A DNA stretch of 8,672 nt from Holophagaceae bacterium (GCA_003158505.1 PMJK01000060.1:1-8672), one strand, 5' to 3'. Shown: positions 1-6,214, numbered from the stretch's first letter. Notes: generated by a model not told the origin, from the letters alone. A program made the numbers and translations.

Positions 1-609
1 GTCCACGATCAGGAAGGGGAGGAAGATCATGAAGCCGATCTCGAAGGAGGTCTTCAACTCGCTGATGAGGAAGGCGGGAAGCAGGCGCTCCAGGGGAACG
101 TCTGCCTTCGTTTTGGGCGCAGGGGCCTTCGCGATCCCGAGGAAAAGAGATAGATCCTTCTTCCTGGTATAGCGCAGCATGAAGACCTTCAACGGGGCGG
201 CAGTGCGGTCCAAAGCCTGTTCCGTGGTCAGTTCATTCCGTTGAAGTGGCTGGATGACCGTCGTGTTGATCTCGCGCGCCGTGGGAGCCATGATGAAGAA
301 GGTGAGCACCAGGGCTAGGCTGATGAGCACTTGATTGGACGGGGTCTGCTGCTGGCCCAGCCCCTGTCTCAGGAAATGGAGCACCACCGTGATGCGCGTG
401 AAGCTGGTGGCGGTCATGAGGATGGTCGGAGCCAGGCTGAGGACCGTCAGAAGCAGCAGGGCCTGGAGGCTCGAACTCAGCCCTGCGCCTGTGGGCGTCT
501 TGCCGAAGTCCACGGTCACCGAGGGCAGTGGCGCGGCCTGCTGGGCACAAAGGCTCAGGCCCGCCAGCATCAACAGGATTGTGGGGAGCCACTTCAGGAA
601 GCGGTTCAT
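1..609 (-). CDS. fliP: Flagellar type III export gate protein FliP (3' end cut off by the window edge)
   Basis: FliP is a core inner-membrane component of the flagellar export gate, forming a ring with FliQ and FliR through which rod, hook and filament subunits leave. Read from the ATG at 609, the frame stays open for 203 codons to base 1, so the C-terminus (roughly 40-50 residues in the usual 245-residue family) is missing. Residues 1-22 look like a cleavable signal peptide (basic MNRFLKW, then a hydrophobic run), as is usual for FliP. Membrane segments lie near residues 47-66 and 93-110, and a third begins near 190. Family landmarks are SFTRI (69-73), PSNQVL (90-95), TFFIM (103-107) and ELKTSFEIGFMIFLPFLIVD (184-203), all close to enterobacterial FliP. 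A strong GGGGGAGG ribosome site lies inside the end of fliO, 6 nt before the ATG. The ATG overlaps the fliO stop as ATGA, indicating translational coupling. fliQ and fliR would be expected beyond base 1. Confidence 0.96.
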   Translation of the reverse strand, partial: MNRFLKWLPTILLMLAGLSLCAQQAAPLPSVTVDFGKTPTGAGLSSSLQALLLLTVLSLAPTILMTATSFTRITVVLHFLRQGLGQQQTPSNQVLISLALVLTFFIMAPTAREINTTVIQPLQRNELTTEQALDRTAAPLKVFMLRYTRKKDLSLFLGIAKAPAPKTKADVPLERLLPAFLISELKTSFEIGFMIFLPFLIVD

Positions 610-1136
610 AGGCCGCCTCCCCCCTGCTTGAGCAGCGCCTCCATCTCCTTCACGGGCACCGGGCGGCCCAGGTCCACTTGGCGGGACAGCGCATCGTCGA
701 AGGAACCGGGGCCGCCCTGGTCGCGAGGGTCCAGCCTGGAAATCAGCTGGATTCCCTGCGGTGTCAGCGCCAGGAGAAACCGCTCACCCTCCACCTCGAG
801 GATGGACACGAAACGGCGGTCGCCCAAGGCCAGGGTCTCCTCGACCCGCAGCCGGCCACCCCCGCCCCCGGGGATGCGTCCCCGGCCATATTTCTTCAGG
901 GCCCAGAGGCTGGCCCCGGCGATCCCCAGCACCAGGACCAGGGATCCGAAGGCGCGCAGGCCCGAGGGTGGGGCCACCGGTGACTGGCCCTGCGTCGGTT
1001 TTCCGTCCTCCAGCGTCAAGGGAGCCTGCAGTTCCTTCTCGGCCGGAGAGGGCGGCGGCCCAGGACGATCCGCTCCCTGGGCCCCAAGACCCAGGCCCGC
1101 CACCAATCCAAGGACAAGCACCAACCGTCGCAGCAA
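606..1136 (-). CDS. fliO: Flagellar biosynthesis protein FliO
   Basis: FliO is a small bitopic membrane protein that helps assemble or stabilise the FliP ring of the flagellar export gate. The 176-residue product has the family layout. Residues 1-22 are a signal-like hydrophobic stretch, followed by a Pro-rich periplasmic linker (about 23-60). One transmembrane helix spans about 62-80 and ends in Lys-Lys. A glycine-rich hinge (90-94) leads to the cytoplasmic beta-rich FliO domain, beginning LRVEETLALGDRRFVSILEV (96-115). The chosen start is TTG at 1136, because GGGAGG sits 5 nt upstream and no ATG gives the signal segment. The start codon is inferred, not certain. It ends in an ATGA overlap with fliP. 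Upstream lies a divergent non-flagellar operon rather than fliM/fliN, so fliO appears to head its transcript. FliO sequences diverge widely; the call rests on topology, domain pattern and position next to fliP. Confidence 0.9.
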   Translation of the reverse strand: MLRRLVLVLGLVAGLGLGAQGADRPGPPPSPAEKELQAPLTLEDGKPTQGQSPVAPPSGLRAFGSLVLVLGIAGASLWALKKYGRGRIPGGGGGRLRVEETLALGDRRFVSILEVEGERFLLALTPQGIQLISRLDPRDQGGPGSFDDALSRQVDLGRPVPVKEMEALLKQGGGGL

Positions 1137-1279
1137 GACAACCTCCCGACACAGCAGAAGAGAGGGGCGAGAGGGATGCCAAGGTCCCTTGGAGGAAGGC
1201 AGGATCTAGCCTCCCGGTATCTACCTGTCTTCACAACCAGCGTAGGATGGGGCGATAAACCCACCACCGGAGGTGCCCC
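1137..1279. promoter_or_regulatory. Divergent intergenic region between fliO and the ior operon
   Basis: These 143 bp must hold the promoters for both the leftward fliO-fliP transcript and the rightward ior operon, because neither gene has another close upstream gene on its strand. What can be seen is the SD sequence GGAGG at 1269-1273, 6 nt before the iorA ATG, and on the minus strand GGGAGG just before the fliO TTG. A hyphenated palindrome lies at 1179-1192. I find no convincing sigma-70 pair, no sigma-54 -24/-12 element and no complete sigma-28 promoter. The promoter role is inferred from gene layout only. Confidence 0.55.
1179..1192. repeat. Short inverted repeat, possible operator
   Basis: CCAAGG and CCTTGG form 6-bp arms around a 2-nt centre (TC), midway between the divergent fliO and iorA starts. 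The spacing suits a dimeric regulator half-site pair, but the motif matches no operator I can name and could be chance in GC-rich DNA. Confidence 0.25.
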
Positions 1280-1747
1280 ATGGCGGTGTTCAACCTATCG
1301 GTCAACGGCCAGTCCCTCAAGGTCGAGGCGCCCCCCGACATGCCCCTGCTCTGGGTGCTGCGGGAGCGCCTTGGCCTGACGGGGACCAAGTTCGGCTGCG
1401 GGCAGGGCCTTTGCGGCGCCTGCACCGTGCTCCTGGGCGGCGCGGCCGTGCGCTCCTGCATGACCCGACTGGGCGACCTCCGGGGCCGGAGCATCACCAC
1501 CATCGAGGGCCTGGACCCCAAGGGCGCGCACCCCTTGCAAAAGGCCTGGATCGAGGCGGACGTGGCCCAGTGCGGCTACTGCCAGACCGGCCAGATCATG
1601 ACGGCCGCAGCCCTGCTGGCGGCCAATCCCGGGCCTTCGGACGCCGACATCGACCAGGCCATGGGCCGGAACGTCTGCCGCTGCGGAACCTACCTGCGGA
1701 TCCGCGAGGCCATCCACCTGGCCGCCGGAAAGAGGGTGGCCCCATGA
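1280..1747 (+). CDS. iorA: [2Fe-2S] subunit of an IorAB-type molybdenum hydroxylase (aldehyde/xanthine/isoquinoline oxidoreductase family)
   Basis: This is the small electron-transfer subunit of a xanthine-oxidase-family enzyme, moving electrons from the molybdenum site in IorB through two [2Fe-2S] clusters. The N-terminal plant-type ferredoxin domain has Cys40, Cys45, Cys48 (CGQGLCGAC) and Cys60. The C-terminal helical domain has Cys98-x2-Cys101 (CGYCQTGQIM) and Cys133-x-Cys135 (NVCRCGTY). All eight cluster ligands are therefore present, and the 155-residue length is normal. The start is the ATG at 1280, with GGAGG 6 nt upstream. It opens the operon and its stop overlaps the next start as ATGA. 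It has no export signal; in this family the small subunit is normally carried out folded with the Tat-signalled large subunit. The symbol follows the isoquinoline 1-oxidoreductase family; the true substrate (N-heterocycle, aldehyde or other) cannot be read from the sequence. Confidence 0.93.
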   Translation: MAVFNLSVNGQSLKVEAPPDMPLLWVLRERLGLTGTKFGCGQGLCGACTVLLGGAAVRSCMTRLGDLRGRSITTIEGLDPKGAHPLQKAWIEADVAQCGYCQTGQIMTAAALLAANPGPSDADIDQAMGRNVCRCGTYLRIREAIHLAAGKRVAP

Positions 1748-3894
1748 GCGACCGCCGCGACTTCCTCAAGACCATGGGCAGCCTCTCCCTCGCCTTCTAC
1801 CTGCCCCTGGACCTGAAGGCGGCCCCGGTCGCCGCCCCGGCCACCACGGGCCTCGAACCGAATGGCATGCTCCGCATCGATGCCGATGGCACGGTCACCA
1901 TTTGGGCCACGCGCACCGAGATCGGCCAGGGCGTGCGGACCAGCCAGGCCATGGTCATCGCCGAAGAGCTCGAGGCGGACTGGTCGCGGGTGAAGGTGCT
2001 GCAGGCCTCCACCAACCCGAAGTTCGGCGATCTCGGCGTCACCGGCGGCAGCCAGACCACCCGGTCCACCACGGAAGGCCTCCGCAAGGTAGGCGCCCAG
2101 GCCCGGGAACTGCTGCTGCAGGCCGCCTCCGACACCTGGGGCGTGTCCAAGGGCGAGTGCCTGGCCCGGTCCGGCCAGATCCAGCATCCCTCTAGCGGCC
2201 GTCAGCTGGGCTACGGCGACCTGGTCGAGCGGGCCGCCAGGCTCACGCCTCCGGCGGATCCGCCCCTGAAGTCGGCCAAGGATTTCCGGATCCTTGGCAA
2301 GGATATCCCACGGGTGGACGGACCCGATTTCGTCACGGGTCGGGCCCAGTTCGCCTCGGACCTCCGGCTCCCGGGCATGCTGGTGGCCAGCATCGAGCGC
2401 TGCCCGGTGTTCGGGGGCAGGCTGAAGTCCTTCGACGCCTCGGCAGCCCTCAAGGTGCCCGGCGTGAAGAAGGTGCTGCCGGTGTCCAGCGGCGTGGCAG
2501 TCTTCGCGGAAGACACCTGGTCTGCCTTCTCCGGCCGGCAGGCCTTGAAGGTGCAGTGGGATGAGGGGCCGGCCGCAAAGCTCGACAGCGCCGGGATCCG
2601 CAAGCAGTTCGAGGCCCGCCTGACCACCCCGGGCAAGGTTGTGCGGAAGGAGGGCGACGCGGCCTCAGCCCTGGCCTCCGCCGCCAAGCGGATCCAGGCC
2701 ACCTACGACGCGCCCTTCCTGGCCCACGCCACCATGGAGCCCATGGTGGCCGTGGCGGATATGCAACCGGGCCGATGCAAGGTCTGGGCCCCGACCCAGG
2801 GACCGGCCTGGGCGATTCCCTCCATCGAGAAGATCACGGGCCTGAAGGCCGAGCAGATCGAGATCCAAGTCACCCTGGCCGGCGGTGGCTTCGGCCGGCG
2901 CGCCATGTCCGATTTCGTCCTGGACGCGGTGGAATGCTCCAAGGCCGCCGGTGTGCCCGTGAAAGTACAGTGGACCCGGCCCGACGATTTCCAGCATGAC
3001 GGCTACCGCCCGGCCACGCTGCACATGCTTGAAGGTGGCCTCGACGACCAGGGTCACCCCCTGGCCTGGAAGCACCGCTTCGTGGGCCCCTCCATCGCCG
3101 CATCCAACCATTTCCCCTGGCCCCCGGAAGCCCTTGAACTATCCGGCGCCTCGGATCTGTCCTACGCCATCCCGAACCTCCAGGTGGAGTGGGGCCAAAG
3201 TGACACGGCGGTGCCCGTCTGGTTCTGGCGCGCCGTGCCGGCCAGCTTCAACCCCTTTGTGACCGAGTGTTTCCTGGACGAGCTGGCCCATGCGGCCGGC
3301 AGGGATCCCCTGGATTTTCGGCTGGACCACTTGCCGAAGTCCCCTCGGAAGCTGGGGCGGGACACCTTCGAGCCAGACCGGTACCGAGCCGTGCTGGAAC
3401 TGGCCGCGGCCAAAGCCGAGTGGCGGACCCGCAAGCTGCCCAAGGGCTGGGGGCGTGGCATCGCGGGCCACGCCTACCTGGACTGCGGCACGTATGTAGC
3501 CCAGGTGGCCGAGGTGGAGACTGGCTCGGGCGGCTCGATTCATGTGCGGCGGGTGGTCTGTGCGGTGGACTGCGGGATGGTGCTCAATCCCCGGAGTGTC
3601 CGGGCCCAGATGGAAGGCGGCATTGCCTATGGCCTCAGCGCCGCCCTTTATGGTGAGATCTCCCTGAAGGACGGACGCGTGACCGCAGCCAGTTTCAAGG
3701 ATCAGCCCATGGTGATGCTCCCTACCATGCCGAAGGTGGAAGTCCACTTCGTGCCCAGCGACCTGCCCCCGGGCGGCGTCGGAGAGCCCGGCCTGCCCCC
3801 CCTGGCGCCTGCGGTCGGCAACGCCGTCTTTGCCGCCACCGGGAAGCGCCTCCGCAGCTTGCCCCTCCTCCCCCTGATGCTCCGGAAGGCCTGA
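1744..3894 (+). CDS. iorB: Molybdopterin-binding catalytic subunit, IorB-like, Tat-exported
   Basis: This is the large catalytic subunit of a xanthine-oxidase-family hydroxylase that inserts water-derived oxygen into an aldehyde or N-heterocycle. It has 716 residues, normal for IorB-type proteins. It begins MSDRRDFLKTMG, a twin-arginine motif (Arg4-Arg5, then Phe7-Leu8-Lys9), followed by a hydrophobic stretch and Ala-rich cleavage region, so Tat export to the periplasm is predicted. Family landmarks are TEIGQGVRT near the N-terminus, the molybdopterin loop GGGFGRR (380-386), the IorB-type VPVWFWRAVPASFNPF segment, and VDCGMVLNPRSVRAQMEGG. Near the C-terminus is GVGEPG with the likely catalytic base Glu681. 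The start at 1744 overlaps the iorA stop (ATGA) and has GAGGG 7 nt upstream. The same reading frame is open back to 1273 across iorA, but that extension is a GC-rich shadow. No FAD subunit is encoded, so the electron acceptor is probably a cytochrome c or similar. The substrate is unknown. Confidence 0.93.
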   Translation: MSDRRDFLKTMGSLSLAFYLPLDLKAAPVAAPATTGLEPNGMLRIDADGTVTIWATRTEIGQGVRTSQAMVIAEELEADWSRVKVLQASTNPKFGDLGVTGGSQTTRSTTEGLRKVGAQARELLLQAASDTWGVSKGECLARSGQIQHPSSGRQLGYGDLVERAARLTPPADPPLKSAKDFRILGKDIPRVDGPDFVTGRAQFASDLRLPGMLVASIERCPVFGGRLKSFDASAALKVPGVKKVLPVSSGVAVFAEDTWSAFSGRQALKVQWDEGPAAKLDSAGIRKQFEARLTTPGKVVRKEGDAASALASAAKRIQATYDAPFLAHATMEPMVAVADMQPGRCKVWAPTQGPAWAIPSIEKITGLKAEQIEIQVTLAGGGFGRRAMSDFVLDAVECSKAAGVPVKVQWTRPDDFQHDGYRPATLHMLEGGLDDQGHPLAWKHRFVGPSIAASNHFPWPPEALELSGASDLSYAIPNLQVEWGQSDTAVPVWFWRAVPASFNPFVTECFLDELAHAAGRDPLDFRLDHLPKSPRKLGRDTFEPDRYRAVLELAAAKAEWRTRKLPKGWGRGIAGHAYLDCGTYVAQVAEVETGSGGSIHVRRVVCAVDCGMVLNPRSVRAQMEGGIAYGLSAALYGEISLKDGRVTAASFKDQPMVMLPTMPKVEVHFVPSDLPPGGVGEPGLPPLAPAVGNAVFAATGKRLRSLPLLPLMLRKA

Positions 3895-3900
3895 ACGCCC

Positions 3901-4872
3901 ATGCACAAAGAACTCCAGGACATCCTGGCGCTGATCCGGGGCCATCGGGAGCCCCTCGCCTTGGCCACCCTCGTGCACGTGGAAGGATCCAGCTACCGGC
4001 GACCGGGAGCGCGGCTCCTGGTGGACCGCGAGGGAACCCTCCGGGGCTCTCTCAGCGGCGGCTGCCTGGAAGGCGACGTCCATGCCCGGGCCATGGACGC
4101 CCTGGCCGAGGATCGCCCGCAGCTGATGCAGTACGACCTTCGGGGCGACGCCGACCTGGTCTGGGGCAGCGGCAGCGGGTGCGAAGGGCTCCTCGACATC
4201 CTCGTCGAGCCCATCCACGGTTTCCCCGAGTGGATGACCTGGGTTGAACGGGCCTGGGCCTCCAGGGCGGCCCTGACCCTCCAAACCGATCTGAACGGTG
4301 ATCAGTTGGGAATGCGCAGCATTCCCCAACAGCCGGACGCAATCGCGTCCAGTTTCATCGAGACGTTTGTTCCCCCAACCGCCCTTTGGATCGTCGGCGC
4401 CAGCGATGACAGCCGCCCCGTGGTTCGCGTGGCGAAAGAACTGGGCTGGTTCGTGGGCGTGCTTGACCATCGTCCGGCCTTCGCCCGTCCCGAACGTTTC
4501 CCCGAGGCGGACATGGTGCGTGCCGGGCATCCTGCGCAGGTCCTTCCGGGGCTGCCCCTGGACGCCCGCAGCGCCGTGGTCCTGATGACCCATAACTATG
4601 GGAAGGACCTCGAGGCGCTCCGGCTCCTGCTCCCTACAGAGGCGGGCTACCTGGGCCTGATGGGGAGCCGCGCCCGGGGGCGGAAGCTGCTGGCTGAGTT
4701 GGCCGAAGAGGGGATGCAGTCGGATGGACGGTTCCATACCCCTGTGGGTCTGGATCTGGGTGCGGATGCGCCCGAGTCCATCGCCCTTGCCGTCCTCGCG
4801 GAGATCCAGGCCAGCCTGGCAGGACGGTCCGGTCGGGCGCTCAGGGAAACCGCAGCCTCCGTCCAACCATGA
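3901..4872 (+). CDS. xdhC: XdhC/CoxI-family molybdenum cofactor maturation factor
   Basis: XdhC-family proteins bind molybdenum cofactor, aid its sulfuration and deliver it to xanthine-dehydrogenase-type enzymes; they are not part of the mature enzyme. The 323-residue product has the N-terminal XdhC/CoxI domain with GSSYRRPGA (29-37) and SLSGGCLEGD (50-59, including Cys55). A C-terminal Rossmann-like domain starts near residue 160 and ends with the GYLGLMGSRARGRKLL and HTPVGLDLGADAPESIALAV blocks typical of the family. The nucleotide-binding loop reads GASDDS (166-171), departing from the GxGxxG pattern. Family members in Ior-type operons often have GAGDDA here, as I recall, so this is probably a subfamily variant. 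The start at 3901 lies 6 nt after the iorB stop, with GGAAGG at 3884-3889 as a plausible ribosome site. Position between the hydroxylase and mocA supports a dedicated maturation role for IorAB. Confidence 0.9.
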   Translation: MHKELQDILALIRGHREPLALATLVHVEGSSYRRPGARLLVDREGTLRGSLSGGCLEGDVHARAMDALAEDRPQLMQYDLRGDADLVWGSGSGCEGLLDILVEPIHGFPEWMTWVERAWASRAALTLQTDLNGDQLGMRSIPQQPDAIASSFIETFVPPTALWIVGASDDSRPVVRVAKELGWFVGVLDHRPAFARPERFPEADMVRAGHPAQVLPGLPLDARSAVVLMTHNYGKDLEALRLLLPTEAGYLGLMGSRARGRKLLAELAEEGMQSDGRFHTPVGLDLGADAPESIALAVLAEIQASLAGRSGRALRETAASVQP

Positions 4873-5423
4873 TCCCGGCCCTGGTCCTCGCTGCGGGCTC
4901 CGGGCGGCGCATGGGTGGGCCGAAGGCCCTCCTGGCGTTCGAGGGGGAGACCCTGTTGCAGCGCACCATCAGGGTGGCAGAAGCCGCCGGCTGTGCTCCG
5001 GTGATCGCCGTGGTGGGAGACTGGGATCCCGGTCCGCTGGCTGGAACGGTGTCTGTGATCTCCAACCTCGAGGCGGCCGAGGGCATGGCCAGTTCCATCC
5101 GCGCGGGAATCGCCGCCCTGCCCCCGGATTCGGAGGGTGCACTCATCCTGACGGTGGACCAGCCGTCTGTGGACACCGGCCTGCTTCGAAGGCTCCTGGC
5201 CCTGGCCGCCAAGGATCCAACTCATCCCGCCGCTTCCGCCTACGGGGACTCCCTGGGTATCCCCGCGTTCCTGCCGCGGCGCCTCTTCCCGAGTCTGCTC
5301 GCCCTGCGAGGCGACCGAGGCGCCAAGGCGATCCTCTTGCGCGAGGGCGCCGCCACCCTGCCCTTTCCCGGGGGAGAGGCGGACCTCGATACCCCGGAGG
5401 ACCTGGAGCGGTTCAGGCGCTGA
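4869..5423 (+). CDS. mocA: MocA-like molybdenum cofactor cytidylyltransferase
   Basis: Predicted to transfer CMP from CTP to Mo-molybdopterin, giving the cytosine dinucleotide form used by bacterial xanthine-oxidase-family enzymes. The 184-residue protein is a single GT-A-like nucleotidyltransferase domain. It has the N-terminal nucleotide loop LVLAAGSGRRMGGPK (5-19), the family block SNLEAAEGMASSIRAG (about 65-80), and the metal-binding region LTVDQPS (about 94-100). The FLPRRLFPSLLALRGDRGAK segment late in the chain is typical of MocA/CoxMoCo transferases. It begins inside the end of xdhC (ATGA overlap), so it is translationally coupled and is the last gene of the ior operon. A MobA-type guanylyltransferase is less likely given the operon partner and the EGMASS block. 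Its 3' end overlaps the convergent HxlR gene by 11 bp, leaving no room for an intergenic terminator. Confidence 0.88.
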   Translation: MIPALVLAAGSGRRMGGPKALLAFEGETLLQRTIRVAEAAGCAPVIAVVGDWDPGPLAGTVSVISNLEAAEGMASSIRAGIAALPPDSEGALILTVDQPSVDTGLLRRLLALAAKDPTHPAASAYGDSLGIPAFLPRRLFPSLLALRGDRGAKAILLREGAATLPFPGGEADLDTPEDLERFRR

Positions 5424-5811
5424 GTGTGGCCTTCTTCTGAAAATGGTCGTAGCGCTTGCGGGCCTGCTCCAGCTCCGACAGGTGAGCCCCGGCCCAATCG
5501 CAGAGGGCACCCATGGGTTCGATGAGTGTATGGCCCAACCTGGTGAGTTCATACTCCGTGCGCGGAGGAACCTCAGGATAGATATGGCGAGAGACCAGGC
5601 CGTCCCGCTCCAGCTTGCGCAGGGTCTGGGTGAGCATCTTCTGGCTGATGCCGCCCACCTGCCGGTGCAGATCCCCATAGCGCTGCTTCCCGCGGGACAG
5701 CAGGTAGATCAGCAAGGTGGTCCACTTGTCGGCGATGAGATCCAGAGCCTGGCGCGTGGGGCACTGGGCGCTGAGCACATTGGGAGCGAGAGCACATGCC
5801 TTGCGAACCAT
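5413..5811 (-). CDS. HxlR-family winged-helix transcriptional regulator
   Basis: HxlR proteins are small dimeric winged-helix regulators, many of which sense electrophiles, quinones or oxidants through cysteines and control neighbouring oxidoreductase genes. The 132-residue product carries the family signature CPTRQALDLIADKW (17-30), the recognition region GGISQKMLTQTLRKLERDGL (53-72), the wing with RTEYELT (84-90), and a C-terminal dimerisation helix containing ALCDW (102-106). Cysteines occur at 6, 17 and 104. The N-terminal position resembles the sensing Cys6 of Bacillus YodB, although redox sensing here is inference. I chose the ATG at 5811, which has GGAAGG 10 nt upstream. A GTG at 5862 would add 17 residues but would put a promoter-like TACAAT and operator repeats inside the gene. 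It is transcribed away from the broken reductase gene at 5916 and overlaps the mocA end by 11 bp. Confidence 0.92.
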   Translation of the reverse strand: MVRKACALAPNVLSAQCPTRQALDLIADKWTTLLIYLLSRGKQRYGDLHRQVGGISQKMLTQTLRKLERDGLVSRHIYPEVPPRTEYELTRLGHTLIEPMGALCDWAGAHLSELEQARKRYDHFQKKATLSA

Positions 5812-5813
5812 TC

Positions 5814-5864
5814 GGTGCCTACCTTCCAAAAAGGTGCCTACTTTCTTTTCGATTGTAAGCACCT
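5814..5864. promoter_or_regulatory. Probable HxlR operator: two direct and one inverted half-site
   Basis: GGTGCCTAC occurs at 5814-5822 and again, identically, at 5833-5841, a 19-bp period; similarity extends to GGTGCCTACYTTCY. A third, inverted copy, GTAAGCACCT at 5855-5864, matches the reverse complement of AGGTGCCTAC (5832-5841) in 9 of 10 bases, with centres about 23 bp apart. Copies spaced near two helical turns, placed between divergent starts and overlapping the candidate HxlR promoter, are what an autoregulating dimeric repressor would need. Binding by this HxlR protein is inferred, not shown. Confidence 0.65.
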
Positions 5865-5878
5865 AAAGTTTGGGTCAC
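5852..5878 (-). promoter_or_regulatory. Candidate promoter of the HxlR gene
   Basis: On the minus strand TACAAT (5857-5852) matches the sigma-70 -10 box in 5 of 6 bases. GTGACC (5878-5873) matches the -35 box in 4 of 6, but the spacer is only 15 nt, which is short. Transcription would start near 5845, about 34 nt before the ATG at 5811. The -10 box overlaps the inverted half-site and the leader holds both direct half-sites, fitting autorepression. No similarly clear promoter is visible for the rightward gene at 5916. Confidence 0.35.
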
Positions 5879-5915
5879 GGGCCAAACGAATGCAAGTGCC
5901 CGAATAGGAGGCAAG

Positions 5916-6214
5916 ATGTCCCAGATTGCCATCGTGTACCACAGCGGGTTCGGCCACACAAAGGTGGTGGCTGAGCAGGTGAAAGCAGGCGCTGATGATC
6001 TTCGCCATGCAGCACGGCATGGTCATGGATCGGCCTCGCGGACCTGCCCCAAAACGACGAGGGCACCAACCGCCTCGGCAGCTTCACCGGCCTCGTGACC
6101 CAGGCTGGCCAGGTGGCCCCCAATGTCGAGCCCAATGCCGCCGACCGCAAGAGCGCCGAACGGCTCGGCCAGCGCATCGCCGCCGCCACCGCCCGCTGGG
6201 CCAAGGTTTCCTGA
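5916..6214 (+). pseudogene. Broken flavodoxin-fold NAD(P)H:quinone oxidoreductase (WrbA-like)
   Basis: The intact relatives are FMN-binding flavodoxin-like reductases of roughly 190-200 residues that reduce quinones by two electrons. Three pieces remain in three different frames. From the ATG at 5916 (AGGAGG 4 nt upstream), 27 residues match the FMN-loop N-terminus (IAIVYHSGFGHTKVVAEQV). Near 5991-5996 the frame changes and LMIFAMQHGMV follows, which in relatives lies about 90 residues further on. An extra A at 6025 then shifts the frame again, after which WIGLADLPQNDEGTNRLG and the rest of the C-terminus run 62 codons to the TGA at 6212. About 90 residues of the core are gone. The first frame ends after 60 codons, so no functional enzyme is expected. 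It sits beside the HxlR gene in the usual divergent regulator-target arrangement. The family name and missing length are from memory of relatives, not an alignment. Confidence 0.85.

Noticed and set aside
331..1209. A 292-codon plus-strand frame opposite fliP and fliO
   Set aside because: Low-complexity Arg/Ser/Pro-rich translation with no recognisable domain, lying opposite two well-supported flagellar genes.
1232..1258. Sigma-28-like -10 GGCGATAA on the plus strand before iorA
   Set aside because: The -35 position reads CACA instead of TAAA, it points toward the metabolic operon rather than the flagellar genes, and it lies too close to the start codon.
1273..1743. A 157-codon N-terminal extension in the iorB frame, running across iorA
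   Set aside because: The overlapping iorA frame has all eight iron-sulfur cysteines, and the real iorB start at 1744 gives a perfect Tat signal. The extension has Arg/Pro/Gly-rich shadow composition.
3139..4866. A 575-codon open frame on the minus strand under iorB and xdhC
   Set aside because: It is antisense to two genes with clear family motifs, matches no family I recognise, and long antisense frames are expected where third codon positions are almost all G or C.
4647..5678. A 343-codon minus-strand frame across xdhC, mocA and the HxlR gene
   Set aside because: It is out of frame with the HxlR gene and antisense to xdhC and mocA, both strongly supported.
5812..5862. GTG start at 5862 for the HxlR gene
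   Set aside because: It would place the operator repeats and a TACAAT box inside coding sequence. The ATG at 5811 has an SD and gives the usual HxlR length.
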